Shown: one piece after another, positions 45,552 through 53,962 of the stretch | Numbering within the stretch: the first letter of the stretch is position 1 | Layout of the letters: the number at the start of each line of letters is the position of its first letter | Assembly: GCF_002982115.1 (NCBI RefSeq) | Contig: NZ_CP019980.1 | Coordinates: forward strand, 1,620,001 to 1,684,000 | Direction of reading: 5' to 3' | Source of the DNA: Lysinibacillus sphaericus | Lineage (GTDB): Bacteria > Bacillota > Bacilli > Bacillales_A > Planococcaceae | DNA length: 64,000 nucleotides | Position numbers and translations under genes: made by a program | Notes under the pieces: generated by a model | Seen by the model: only the letters and a program-made list of their open reading frames with translations | Told to the model about the DNA's origin: nothing | Databases searched by the model: none

Positions 45552-46853
45552 ATGTCAAAATATACTGATTATAATTTTCAGCCATTTTTGCAGGACGCAA
45601 TTGCAAAGCTTGGCTTCACAGAACCAACACCAATACAAAAGGAAATTATTCCACTAATCCTGAAAGGGAAAAGTGCGATTGGACAAGCACATACGGGTAC
45701 AGGGAAAACACATAGTTTCCTTATTCCAATCGTACAACGCATTCAAGTCGACAAACAAGAGGTACAAGCGGTTATTACCTCTCCAACACGCGAGTTGGCT
45801 CAACAAATTTTTGATGCGTTAAATCAATTAATAGAAGGAACAGACATTCAAGCGAAATTATTTATTGGGGGTACGGACAAACAACGCTCCATTGATAAGT
45901 TAAAAACGCAACCACAAATCGTTGTTGGTACACCAGGACGTATTCGTGACCTTGTTTCAGCTCAAGCGTTATTTGTGCATACGGCACCAATGTTAGTTGT
46001 GGACGAAGCGGACTTAGCGTTCGATATGGGCTTTATCGAAGAGATTGATGGCTTTGCTTCTCAAATGCCAGAAAAGCTTGAAATGTTCGTGTTCTCTGCA
46101 ACAATTCCAGAACGCTTACAGCCATTCTTAAAAAAATACATGGAAGCGCCTGTTCATGTTCATATGAACGATAAACGTCCCGTGGCAGAAGGTATTGATT
46201 TCGTCCTTGTACCTGTTCGTTCGAAATCTCGTAACAGACGTTTACAGGATGTTATTGAAGGCATTAACCCGTTTTTAGCGGTCATTTTTACCAATACACG
46301 TAAAAATGCAGAGCAAGTTGCGGGCTATTTAAACGAGCAAGGGATTCGTTGTGGTCAAATTCATGGTGATTTAACGCCACGTGATCGTAAAAAAATGATG
46401 AAGCAAATTCGCGATTTAGAGTTTCAATATATCGTAGCAACAGATCTTGCAGCGCGCGGTATCGATATTCAAGGAATTTCACATGTCATTAACTATGAAA
46501 TTCCAGAAGATCTAGAATTCTTTATTCACCGTGTTGGACGAACAGCACGTGCAGGCAATAAAGGAACAGCGATTACATTATTTGAGCCTTCTGACGAGGA
46601 TGCATTAGCTCGTATTGAGAAAATGGGTATACCGTTTGTACAAAAGGATGTCAAAGATGGTGAATGGTCGGAACTAAAAGAGCGTCATGCACGTAAAAAC
46701 CGCGTGAAGCACGAAAATGAGATTGATGCGAAAGCAAAATCTTTAGTACGTAAGCCGAAAAAAGTAAAACCAGGTTACAAACGTAATATGAAATGGGAAA
46801 TGGAAAAAATTAAAAAACGCGAACGTCGCATAAAAGCTCGCGGCAAAAAATAA
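45552..46853 (+). CDS. cshB: DEAD-box RNA helicase CshB
   Basis: The 433-residue ATP-dependent RNA helicase acts in cold adaptation, ribosome assembly and RNA turnover. Motifs: Q motif PTPIQKEIIP, I AHTGTGKT (46-53), Ia SPTRELAQQ, II VVDEADLAFD, III SAT, IV-VI with HRVGRTARAG. A strongly basic tail follows (KPKKVKPGYKRNMKWEMEKIKKRERRIKARGKK-like). Start at 45552 after AAGGAGG; 12 upstream codons of open frame are untranslated. Pair with nfo as yqfR-yqfS in Bacillus. Confidence 0.95.
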   Translation: MSKYTDYNFQPFLQDAIAKLGFTEPTPIQKEIIPLILKGKSAIGQAHTGTGKTHSFLIPIVQRIQVDKQEVQAVITSPTRELAQQIFDALNQLIEGTDIQAKLFIGGTDKQRSIDKLKTQPQIVVGTPGRIRDLVSAQALFVHTAPMLVVDEADLAFDMGFIEEIDGFASQMPEKLEMFVFSATIPERLQPFLKKYMEAPVHVHMNDKRPVAEGIDFVLVPVRSKSRNRRLQDVIEGINPFLAVIFTNTRKNAEQVAGYLNEQGIRCGQIHGDLTPRDRKKMMKQIRDLEFQYIVATDLAARGIDIQGISHVINYEIPEDLEFFIHRVGRTARAGNKGTAITLFEPSDEDALARIEKMGIPFVQKDVKDGEWSELKERHARKNRVKHENEIDAKAKSLVRKPKKVKPGYKRNMKWEMEKIKKRERRIKARGKK

Positions 46854-46865
46854 GGAGGCATAAAT

Positions 46866-47762
46866 ATGTTACTTGGCTCACATGTTTCAATGAGCGGCAA
46901 AGAAATGTTGCTCGGCTCTAGTAAAGAAGCTCTTTCTTATGGTGCGAACACCTTTATGATTTATACAGGTGCTCCACAAAACACGCGTCGAAAATCCATT
47001 GCAGACCTTAATATTATGAATGGTCTGTTGCACATGAAAGAGCACGGCATGACAAATATTGTTGTGCATGCTCCTTATATTATTAATATTGCTAATACAG
47101 AAAAACCAGAAACATTCCGTCTCGGTGTAGATTTCCTACAATCTGAAATTGAACGCACTGCTGCGTTGGAAGCTACACAAATAGTTTTACATCCTGGTGC
47201 CCATGTAGGTGCAGGGGCAGATGCTGGTATTGCTAAAATTATTGAAGGTTTAAATGAAGTACTTTCACAAGACTATCCCGTGCAAATTGCATTAGAAACA
47301 ATGGCAGGGAAAGGAACAGAGTGTGGACGTTCTTTCGAAGAGCTTGCAAAAATAATCGATGGTGTGACACATAACGAGCGCCTTTCTGTATGCTTTGATA
47401 CATGCCATACACATGATGCTGGCTATAATATTGTTGAAGATTTTGATGGGGTATTAAACGAGTTTGATAAAATAATCGGTGTAGATCGCATCAAAGTTCT
47501 TCATATAAATGACTCTAAAAACGTTCGTGGTGCAGGTAAAGACCGCCATGAAAATATCGGTTTTGGACATATCGGATTTGATGCATTAAAATACGTGGTT
47601 CATCATCCGCAATTAATGGCGGTACCGAAGATTTTAGAAACACCATTTGTTGCTCTAAATAGTGATGCGAAAACTAAAACAGCACCGTATAAATATGAAA
47701 TTGATATGCTACGTAGTGGAGAATATAAGCCAGAGCTTATTAACGCCTTACGAGGAGAGTAA
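46866..47762 (+). CDS. nfo: endonuclease IV (AP endonuclease)
   Basis: Cuts DNA 5' of abasic sites in base excision repair. The 298-residue TIM barrel has the three-zinc ligand motifs [44 protein letters not shown] and HINDSKN...[11 protein letters not shown]. Starts 12 bp after cshB with AAGGAGG, so one operon. A clean terminator follows, then the 21-bp periodic repeats. Confidence 0.96.
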   Translation: MLLGSHVSMSGKEMLLGSSKEALSYGANTFMIYTGAPQNTRRKSIADLNIMNGLLHMKEHGMTNIVVHAPYIINIANTEKPETFRLGVDFLQSEIERTAALEATQIVLHPGAHVGAGADAGIAKIIEGLNEVLSQDYPVQIALETMAGKGTECGRSFEELAKIIDGVTHNERLSVCFDTCHTHDAGYNIVEDFDGVLNEFDKIIGVDRIKVLHINDSKNVRGAGKDRHENIGFGHIGFDALKYVVHHPQLMAVPKILETPFVALNSDAKTKTAPYKYEIDMLRSGEYKPELINALRGE

Positions 47763-47768
47763 GAGAAC

Positions 47769-47812
47769 CGTAGACCAACGCAATGCAAATTGTGTTTGGT
47801 CTACGTTTTTTT
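47769..47812 (+). terminator. intrinsic terminator after nfo
   Basis: CGTAGACCAA (47769-47778) with TTGGTCTACG (47796-47805), then a T run to 47812. Confidence 0.88.
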
Positions 47813-47818
47813 ATGAAT

Positions 47819-47931
47819 CGCGGGTAAACGAGGCTATATCGCGGGTATTTGAACGGCTTCCGCGGGTAAAGAGAGTTTTATCGCGGGTATTTAAACACCA
47901 ATCGCGGGTAAACAGTTTAAATTCGCGGGTA
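47819..47931. repeat. six CGCGGGTA motifs at exact 21-bp spacing
   Basis: Identical octamers CGCGGGTA start at 47819, 47840, 47861, 47882, 47903 and 47924: every step is 21 bp. What follows alternates: TAAA after copies 1, 3 and 5; TATTT or TATC after copies 2, 4 and 6, so the larger unit is 42 bp. The 13 bp between motifs are otherwise unlike each other. On the plus strand one frame reads (S/P)RV every seven residues, but it has no start or ribosome site of its own. Not a CRISPR: repeats and spacers are too short. Confidence 0.92.
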
Positions 47932-48012
47932 TCTCAATCGTGCGGTTCGGAACTATTTTGAAATTCAAACGTCTACATGTGAAATAATGGGAAAGAACAT
48001 TAGGTATAGAGA

Positions 48013-48828
48013 ATGGAAATAATTACTGATAAATTAATTATGATTGCTTTATTTATTCTCATCATTCATTCAATCGAGACACTTGCCTATGCGGTACGTT
48101 TATCAGGGGCACGTGTAAAGTTACTAGCTTCAGCTTTATCTCTGTTTAATGTAATGGTGATGGTTTCAAGGCTAGCGAATATGATGCAACAACCGTTTAC
48201 GGGGAGTTTAGTGGATACAGCGCCTGCTGACAATGCGCTAGCTTTTGTAGAAAGCCAATATCGCTTTATTATAGGAGCGGCATCATTAGGGACACTAATG
48301 GGGATATTATTACTGCCGACTTTCGTAGCCATCTTTTCACGAGGCATCATTCATTTGGCTGAGGAAAGAGGGTCGATTCCAGCTTTATTGAAGAAAGGCT
48401 TCACATTTGACTATGTAAGAAGAGGTATTAAACATATTCGCAAGCCAAGCTTGGCTTATGTAAAGGGCATTGGCTTACGAGATATTCCAGTTAAACTATT
48501 TGTGATGAACATTGTGATTACAGCGATTTATACTATTGGTGTTTTATCTTCTTTATATGCTGGTTTATTAGTCCCTGAATTAAAGGCAACAGCTGTCATG
48601 GCGTCTGGATTAATCAATGGCGTAGCAACAATTTTGTTAATTATTTTTATTGACCCTAAAATTTCTATACTTGCGGATGATGTTATCAATCAGCGGGGAA
48701 GTTATCTTGATTTAAAAAGAGCATCTGTTATGATGATGACCTCTAGATTTTTAGGAACGATTTTGGCGCAAGTGTTATTTATACCTGGGGCACATTATGT
48801 AGCTTGGTTTGCAAAGCTTATTACTTAG
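48013..48828 (+). CDS. amj: lipid II flippase Amj
   Basis: The 271-residue membrane protein has about six hydrophobic segments. IHSIETLAYAVRLSGARVKLLASALSLFNVMVMVSR and ANMMQQPFTGSLVD are the strongly conserved beginning of the Amj family (YdaH in Bacillus subtilis). That protein flips lipid II across the membrane when MurJ is absent. In Bacillus subtilis amj is induced by cell-envelope stress through sigma-M; I see no clear sigma-M promoter here. The site before the ATG is weak (AGGTATAGAG). Located between the 21-bp repeats and a terminator, hence monocistronic. Confidence 0.93.
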   Translation: MEIITDKLIMIALFILIIHSIETLAYAVRLSGARVKLLASALSLFNVMVMVSRLANMMQQPFTGSLVDTAPADNALAFVESQYRFIIGAASLGTLMGILLLPTFVAIFSRGIIHLAEERGSIPALLKKGFTFDYVRRGIKHIRKPSLAYVKGIGLRDIPVKLFVMNIVITAIYTIGVLSSLYAGLLVPELKATAVMASGLINGVATILLIIFIDPKISILADDVINQRGSYLDLKRASVMMMTSRFLGTILAQVLFIPGAHYVAWFAKLIT

Positions 48829-48931
48829 GTGCTAAGACAGAAATGGCTGTTAAAACGAGGCATTCATCTACTGGAAGAAGTAAGAATTACAACATATCGT
48901 AAGCTTAATCCTATAATATAGTTTAGATTTT

Positions 48932-48968
48932 AAGGCACATTTTCTACAAGGAAATGTGTCTTTTTTTA
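48932..48968 (+). terminator. intrinsic terminator after amj
   Basis: AGGCACATTT pairs with AAATGTGTCT around CTACAAGG-like loop, followed by a run of T to 48967. It sits about 100 bp after the amj stop. Confidence 0.75.
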
Positions 48969-49088
48969 TGTCTTCACTGTAAATCACTTTGCATTTTGTA
49001 ATTTATAAATAACTAAATGCAATTTATATGTTGCAAAAAGCAATATAATTTCATATTCTAATAGTAATAAAACAAATGGAGGGAAATT

Positions 49089-49592
49089 ATGTATAAGAAA
49101 CAAAAAAAGCAAGTAGATGAACGTGTTAAAAATTTACAAAATAAAATATACAAAGAGATGTATGTGCTGATTATGATTGTCTGTTCCATTTCTATTGTAA
49201 TAAAGTTCTTTAAAATGGGCGTGTCGTTGGACAATGTATTAACAGAGTGGTTGATTATATTTGTGTCATCTGTTTATTATTATGTTAGGACGGCTTATCT
49301 AGGTATCTTAACAGATGAAGTAGAGGTTCATGATAGTAACAGTAAAATAAAATTACAGACGAAAAATATCATTTATGGAGTGGCTACTGGTTTGGTACTG
49401 GCGATTTTTTTTGGTCTTAATAGTGCCTTTAACTATGCAGATAGCACACAACAAGCATATAAATATTTCTTCATGGTTTTCTTAGTATCGCTAATTATCT
49501 ATGTACCATTTTTTGCAGGATTTTTAGGCTTATCATATATGGCTGCAAAAAAGAAAAGTGACCAAGTCGTACAAAAAAATCTAGAAGATTAA
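49089..49592 (+). CDS. small polytopic membrane protein (DUF6773-like)
   Basis: The 167-residue protein has a charged N terminus (MYKKQKKQVDERVKNLQNKIYKE) and four hydrophobic segments (about 24-42, 52-70, 97-115, 127-150). Proteins of this kind are commonly encoded just before a short XRE regulator, as here (14 bp to the next start). GGAGGGAAATT precedes the ATG. The pair probably forms a small membrane-stress module in which the membrane protein affects the regulator; this is inference. Confidence 0.75.
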   Translation: MYKKQKKQVDERVKNLQNKIYKEMYVLIMIVCSISIVIKFFKMGVSLDNVLTEWLIIFVSSVYYYVRTAYLGILTDEVEVHDSNSKIKLQTKNIIYGVATGLVLAIFFGLNSAFNYADSTQQAYKYFFMVFLVSLIIYVPFFAGFLGLSYMAAKKKSDQVVQKNLED

Positions 49593-49606
49593 CAGTGGTG
49601 ATAAGC

Positions 49607-49801
49607 ATGAAAAACATCCGTTTAAAAATGGCTCGAATAGAGCATGATTTGTCACAGGAAGATTTAGCTCAAAAAGTAGGGGTTACCCGCCAAACAATCG
49701 GTTTAATTGAAGTTGGGAAATATAATCCGACGTTAAACTTATGTATTGCGATTTGTAAAACGTTAAATAAAACGTTGGATGAATTATTTTGGGAAGAGTA
49801 A
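49607..49801 (+). CDS. short XRE-family transcriptional regulator
   Basis: The 64-residue single-domain Cro/C1 regulator: KNIRLKMARIEHDLSQEDLAQKVGVTRQTIGLIEVGKYNPTLNLCIAICKTLNKTLDELF, the compact form often linked to small membrane proteins. ATG 49607 follows GTGGTGAT; an in-frame upstream start is less likely. Second gene of the pair, ended by a strong terminator. It faces the ABC locus and might control it. Confidence 0.88.
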   Translation: MKNIRLKMARIEHDLSQEDLAQKVGVTRQTIGLIEVGKYNPTLNLCIAICKTLNKTLDELFWEE

Positions 49802-49807
49802 GACAAT

Positions 49808-49846
49808 AAAAACCGCCATTTAGCCCTTCGCTAAATGGCGGTTTTT
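49808..49846. terminator. bidirectional terminator
   Basis: AAAAACCGCCATTTAGC (49808-49824) with its complement (49830-49846); A and T runs on both ends. Serves the XRE gene and the convergent ABC operon. Confidence 0.9.
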
Positions 49847-49868
49847 CGCTTAACTTTAGAAAATAAAT

Positions 49869-50504
49869 TCAATAGGTTTCAGTTAACACGCCTTCACGCA
49901 GTCTATAAACTTGATCGCATAAAGACTCAATATCATTTTTATTATGGGATGTTAATAAAATAGTTGCTCCTCGCTGTTTTTCAGCGTTAATAATGTCATA
50001 GACATTTTGTACAGAATCTTCATCCAAACCATTCATGGGTTCATCTAGTAAAATCAATTCAGGTGTTTCCATAATGCTTTGAGCAATGGCTAGTTTTTGT
50101 TTCATCCCAAGAGAGTATGCTTTAACAGGGCGTTTATCTTCGGGGTCTAAACCTACTTTTGCTATCGCAGCTTTTATATTCTGGTCAGTAATTTGATTGC
50201 GAATCGCTGCTAAAAATTTTAAGTTGGAGAATCCTGAGTAGTGCTCTAAAAAACCAGGTTTTTCAAGGATAACACTTGCACTTTTAGGAAACGAAATATC
50301 ATGATGTAACACATCTCCGAATAATTTTACTGTTCCAGCACTGGGCTTCACTAAGCCGCAAATTACCCGAAACAACATTGATTTCCCTGAACCGTTGTGC
50401 CCCACAAAACCATAAATGTTGCCCCGCTCTAGCTGAAAACTAATATTTTGTAGCACCATGCGTTTTTTGATCACCTTGGAAACGTTTGATACTTCAATCG
50501 ACAT
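49869..50504 (-). CDS. ABC transporter ATPase of the three-permease locus
   Basis: The 211-residue ATP-binding subunit has Walker A GHNGSGKS (35-42), signature SLGMKQKLAIAQ (the LGMKQ form typical of drug, lantibiotic-immunity and ABC-2 exporters), Walker B LILLDEP and switch His in TSHNK. Last gene of an operon of four genes behind a secreted protein. Likely powers export of, or protection against, a peptide. Confidence 0.9.
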   Translation of the reverse strand: MSIEVSNVSKVIKKRMVLQNISFQLERGNIYGFVGHNGSGKSMLFRVICGLVKPSAGTVKLFGDVLHHDISFPKSASVILEKPGFLEHYSGFSNLKFLAAIRNQITDQNIKAAIAKVGLDPEDKRPVKAYSLGMKQKLAIAQSIMETPELILLDEPMNGLDEDSVQNVYDIINAEKQRGATILLTSHNKNDIESLCDQVYRLREGVLTETY

Positions 50505-50517
50505 CTAGCAACCCTCC

Positions 50518-51216
50518 CTAATAATAATCATTTTTTAAGCCGATTCGAACAATAAATAAACACATAAGACAAATAAATAGCCCTTCAATCACTAGAATGA
50601 CAGCGAACATGTTTGCGTCGAAATTTCCCATTAGCCCATAATAGAACGGAATATAAGGAGCTGATCGTTTAATACCTGCAAAAAATAGGACGATCAGTAA
50701 AACCGTCGCTATTTTTGCTGAAAATAATAATTCGATTATTTTCCATAGCAATGCATGACAGTACATATTAATGAGTAGAAAGAATGCCTGTAGAACAATC
50801 AAGATATCAAATTGTAGCGTCACGTGAGCTTTTAAAAAAAGGAAAAAGCACATGATATAAGTGATTGCGACATAGCACGCCGTGAATATAAGTAGGATTA
50901 GTAGCCGATTAAGCCAAAACCAACCTTTTGTTGGATAGCGTAATAGCATATTGTAGGAAAAAGAAGTGGAGCGAGGCTTCCAAACAATTTGAATTAATAG
51001 CACATAACCAAACCATAACAAAGTCCAATACATCCAAGTAAGTTCCTCCACTTTACCTAAAAGCGCAGTATATGCTTGGTACAATGTCAGTCCATCAAAA
51101 AGAGATGTCATATGGAGTAGCAATAAAGTAGTACATAATGGATAGACAATACAAATACAACTAATTTTAAGGGCATCTTCTCGCAGTAGTTTCCACTCTA
51201 ACGAAAATGTTGTCAT
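50518..51216 (-). CDS. ABC-locus membrane subunit C, unknown family
   Basis: The 232-residue membrane protein has about six hydrophobic segments and no recognisable conserved motif. It overlaps the preceding gene by 4 bp (ATGA type) and is followed by the ATPase after 13 bp, so all are made together. Probably a permease half or an accessory immunity subunit. Confidence 0.75.
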   Translation of the reverse strand: MTTFSLEWKLLREDALKISCICIVYPLCTTLLLLHMTSLFDGLTLYQAYTALLGKVEELTWMYWTLLWFGYVLLIQIVWKPRSTSFSYNMLLRYPTKGWFWLNRLLILLIFTACYVAITYIMCFFLFLKAHVTLQFDILIVLQAFFLLINMYCHALLWKIIELLFSAKIATVLLIVLFFAGIKRSAPYIPFYYGLMGNFDANMFAVILVIEGLFICLMCLFIVRIGLKNDYY

Positions 51217-51950
51217 GAATCATCATCTCGCACGTAAAAGTCTAGTTTATTGACTAAGTAATGAATGGCATTGATTAATAATATCGTAACAGCCACTAAT
51301 ATAAAGAATGAACTAATAGGGGACGTATATTCACTTTTATGAAAGGCAATAAACACAAAGTGCTTTATATATCGATCCAACATGCCAAGAATCATAACTA
51401 TAATTGCACTAATGAAGTTATTTTTGAAAAGTTGTTGGAACACGATATAAAGCAACCCGAAAATAACCGTAACACAATAAAACATATAGATAAAGTAAAG
51501 TAATGAACCGTTTTCTTTAGGCTCAGGCACATATAATAATAAGGCACTGTAATTTGTGAGATACGGTGAAAAAAGCGACTTCGCTAGCGATGTGCTCAAC
51601 AAACTACTTCCGAAAACAATTGCTGTAAAAAAGGCGGTCACGATAAAAACGAAGCAAACTTTATACGAAGCAAATTGCTGCCGGTGTCGATATCTTCTAA
51701 GTAATAGCCAATCATTGTCTTTTGATGAAAAAGGCGCTAATAATAATAAAAAAACAGGAATATAGAAGTGCTCATAACGAGAGGCTACTATAAAGTCTTT
51801 CAGTGTATGCCATCTATTAGCCACTGAAGTGATAGGTAATACTTCAAATAGATGTAACATTATCATAAAACATGCCACAATCCAAAAGAGCAATTTTTTT
51901 AAGCGAATATCCTGCAGACAATATGTCAAGTATTTATAAAACATCTTCAT
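51213..51950 (-). CDS. ABC-locus membrane subunit B, unknown family
   Basis: The 245-residue membrane protein has six predicted spans (first about 18-38). The short soluble loop KDNDWLLLRRYRHRQQFASYK after the second span looks like the coupling element of ABC-2 permeases. Overlaps both neighbours (17 bp upstream, 4 bp downstream). Not similar enough to subunits A and C by eye to call a duplication. Confidence 0.75.
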   Translation of the reverse strand: MKMFYKYLTYCLQDIRLKKLLFWIVACFMIMLHLFEVLPITSVANRWHTLKDFIVASRYEHFYIPVFLLLLAPFSSKDNDWLLLRRYRHRQQFASYKVCFVFIVTAFFTAIVFGSSLLSTSLAKSLFSPYLTNYSALLLYVPEPKENGSLLYFIYMFYCVTVIFGLLYIVFQQLFKNNFISAIIVMILGMLDRYIKHFVFIAFHKSEYTSPISSFFILVAVTILLINAIHYLVNKLDFYVRDDDS

Positions 51951-52828
51951 ATTTCCTCATGCCAATAAAGTAGATGACAAATGTAAGTGAAATTTGCATC
52001 AGGAATTCGACAACCATAATGGAAATGGTGTTGTCTCCATGTATACCATCTGGGGCTAAAAAGAAAAAGGGAGCCCATTTTGGGTTATTGGTAGCTAAAA
52101 ACCAAATACTTGTATAAATAATTTGCGGCATAAAAATCATTAAATAATAATTTTTAATAAACATGGAAAGCGCTAGCCCCATACAAACATACGCACTAGC
52201 AAACAATCCACCGATAATATAAAATACAGCAGCATATAAATAAGGAGATATACTGAGTAAATCCGAAAAAAGAGGTTGGATATCTCCTTTAAAAACACTT
52301 ATCGCATTATCAGGTATCGCCAATGTCCCTTCAACAAACCCTATATAAATATTAGTATAGGCTGTATAATCCCAATGATTCGTAAATAGATTAACAAGCA
52401 CTACACCTAAACATAGTGGCACTACGAACATAAAAAAGGTAGTGAAAAAAGTAGTGGCAAACTTTGCTGTGTAATATTTTCGTTTATCCATCCGCATAAA
52501 GATAAAATGTTGATAGCCACTTTTTCTTTCACGATAAATTGAATCTACAAGTGCAATAGAAATCAACAACGGAAATAGTAAATAATACAATTCAGATGCG
52601 AAATTATTCGTAAAACCGAGCCATTGCTTATGCGGAGAAATAAAAATAAGCACATCTTTCACAATTTCTTCGTCATAGTATTGGCTATAAATCCGTTCAG
52701 TTAATTGATACTCTTCGTTATGTTCTTTCACACCTATTACGACAGCAATCACAACAAGCAGTATTAAGGCACAAATGCTAAGATAAAAGTTTTTATTGTT
52801 AAATAGTTTTTTTATATTCGATAAGCAT
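51934..52828 (-). CDS. ABC-2 type permease subunit A, frame broken at an A7 run
   Basis: A good start exists at 52828 (AGGAGG, then MLIEYKK), but it runs into a stop after nine codons. Removing one A from the run of seven (complement of 52807-52813) joins it to the long frame and gives MLIEYKKLFNNKNFYLSICA..., a typical ABC-2 permease N terminus with its first membrane span. The open frame that remains codes about 290 residues with six spans and DSIYRERKSGYQHFIFMRM after span two. So the gene is either mutated, mis-sequenced, or expressed through slippage at A7. Without the shift, GTG 52752 is the first possible start, and it lacks a ribosome site. Confidence 0.75.
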
Positions 52829-52844
52829 TGATATCCTCCTACTC

Positions 52845-52883
52845 AAAAACAGGGTTGTCCCTATTCTTGAATAAGACAACCCT
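52845..52883 (-). terminator. attenuator between the secreted-protein gene and the ABC genes
   Basis: AGGGTTGTC (complement 52875-52883) pairs with GACAACCCT (complement 52851-52859), followed on the minus strand by five T. It should reduce read-through into the transporter genes, a common layout in peptide/transporter operons. Confidence 0.8.
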
Positions 52884-52946
52884 TTCTAAAAATCGATAAA
52901 AGAATGACAATGAACGTTGTTATATTAATATTTGGCGTGCTCTATT

Positions 52947-53339
52947 TCATCTTGTGTCTGGATAAAATCTTCCTGAGATTTCTACACTCACCAATTTTCT
53001 TTGGTCATTTTCTGCTACTAGTGTTACATCGCCACCAACAGCACTTTGATCTACAATGAAGAAACGTGTATCATTATCAGTTACATCTTTAGCAGTATTA
53101 GAAACCTTTTTCCCTTTAGCATCCACAATCCACATAGTTGCTCTGTAATCTTGACCAACTATAGAGTTTTCAACTTTTGAGTTACTATTATTGTCTTTAG
53201 TCCCTGTTGCTAAATAGATATTTCTCGATAAACTGGGCAGTTCCTTCGCATAGGTGATAGCACTCGTTCCCGCACTTGCTACACCCGCACTCACCAATAA
53301 TCCTAAGGCACAAACGGTTGTTGCTAGTCTTTTCTTCAT
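52947..53339 (-). CDS. secreted small protein, DUF2712-like (tentative)
   Basis: The 130-residue protein has a Sec signal peptide (MKKRLATTVCALGLLVSAG, likely cut after ASA or a few residues later). The mature part is polar, predicted beta-rich and Cys-free after the signal. The ending VTLVAENDQRKLVSVEISGRFYPD resembles the C-terminal pattern of DUF2712 secreted proteins found next to ABC exporters. ATG 53339 follows AAGGAG with ten-base spacing; the open frame before it is not coding-like. An attenuator separates it from the three-permease ABC genes, so it is probably their substrate or partner. Confidence 0.7.
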   Translation of the reverse strand: MKKRLATTVCALGLLVSAGVASAGTSAITYAKELPSLSRNIYLATGTKDNNSNSKVENSIVGQDYRATMWIVDAKGKKVSNTAKDVTDNDTRFFIVDQSAVGGDVTLVAENDQRKLVSVEISGRFYPDTR

Positions 53340-53571
53340 GTAAAATCCAACTCCTTCTTTGTATTTTGATGAGAATAAACCAAAAGCAACAAAACAACGA
53401 AGTAACAATAAAGATTCATAGAGAAAGGGGTATTTCATTCTCTAATTATCAATTATTATAAAATTCAAAACTTTTGAACTTCAATATTTTTTGCAAAGAA
53501 AAGCCAATTTTTCTAGCATTAAAATTCAAAAAAAATTCGAAAAATAGGTAGGTTTTGGAAGGTTGAAAAGA

Positions 53572-53608
53572 CATAAAAAAGCCCGAAAGTCTAAATTGAC
53601 TTTCGGGC
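53572..53608 (-). terminator. intrinsic terminator
   Basis: GCCCGAAAGTC (53581-53591) with complement (53598-53608) and a T run on the minus strand. It ends the 78-residue gene next to it. Confidence 0.9.
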
Positions 53609-53617
53609 AATACTCTA

Positions 53618-53854
53618 TTATTTAGTAAAAAGTGCAATAAGCTGGCGAGAACGTTTTCGTCCGAGTACTGCTTCCACTTCACTGAGTACATCTTTTGGAA
53701 TACCTAAAAAGAGCCAAGAAAAAGAGAATTGCTCTAGATAAGGTCGAAGCTTTTTCACTTCAGAAGTGGTAATGTCAAAACCTTCGGCACGGGCAATCGC
53801 TACAACTTCTTTATCACTACTTTGAGATAATTGTTGCAAAAATTGAATACTCAC
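53618..53854 (-). CDS. small helical protein, DUF2624 or Nif11-like
   Basis: 78 residues, no signal or membrane span. Position between nfo and zur is that of yqfT (DUF2624) in Bacillus, but inverted. The first half, FLQQLSQSSDKEVVAIARAEGFDITTSEVKKL, looks like the Nif11 leader-peptide domain; the second half (VLGRKRSRQLIALF) does not look like a processed core, and no maturase is near. I favour the DUF2624 reading by synteny. GTG start after AAAGGAGGG. Confidence 0.6.
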   Translation of the reverse strand: MSIQFLQQLSQSSDKEVVAIARAEGFDITTSEVKKLRPYLEQFSFSWLFLGIPKDVLSEVEAVLGRKRSRQLIALFTK

Positions 53855-53884
53855 AAAAAATCCCTCCTTTTAAGTTTTGTTTTC

Positions 53885-53913
53885 TTTACAAATACTAAAC
53901 TTTCATTTATACT
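53885..53913 (+). promoter_or_regulatory. promoter of the znu operon
   Basis: TTTACA (53885-53890) and TATACT (53908-53913), 17 bp apart. Transcription would begin just before the Zur box. Confidence 0.65.
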
Positions 53914-53923
53914 TACAATTTGT

Positions 53924-53944
53924 AAATCGTAATGATTTTGAATT
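53924..53944 (+). promoter_or_regulatory. Zur box
   Basis: The left half AAATCGTAAT matches the Bacillus Zur consensus exactly (AAATCGTAAT-N-ATTACGATTT); the right half ATTTTGAATT matches partly. It lies just after the promoter, so zinc-loaded Zur would block transcription. Confidence 0.85.
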
Positions 53945-53962
53945 AGAAAGAAGCGATCATGC

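Noticed and set aside
47819-47931. Possible CRISPR array
   Set aside because: Repeats of 8 bp and spacers of 13 bp are far too short, and there are no cas genes.
47662-47961. Open frame with an SRV heptad across the 21-bp repeats
   Set aside because: It begins inside nfo in another frame, has no ribosome site at the repeat, and only the DNA octamer is strictly conserved; kept as an alternative in the repeat finding.
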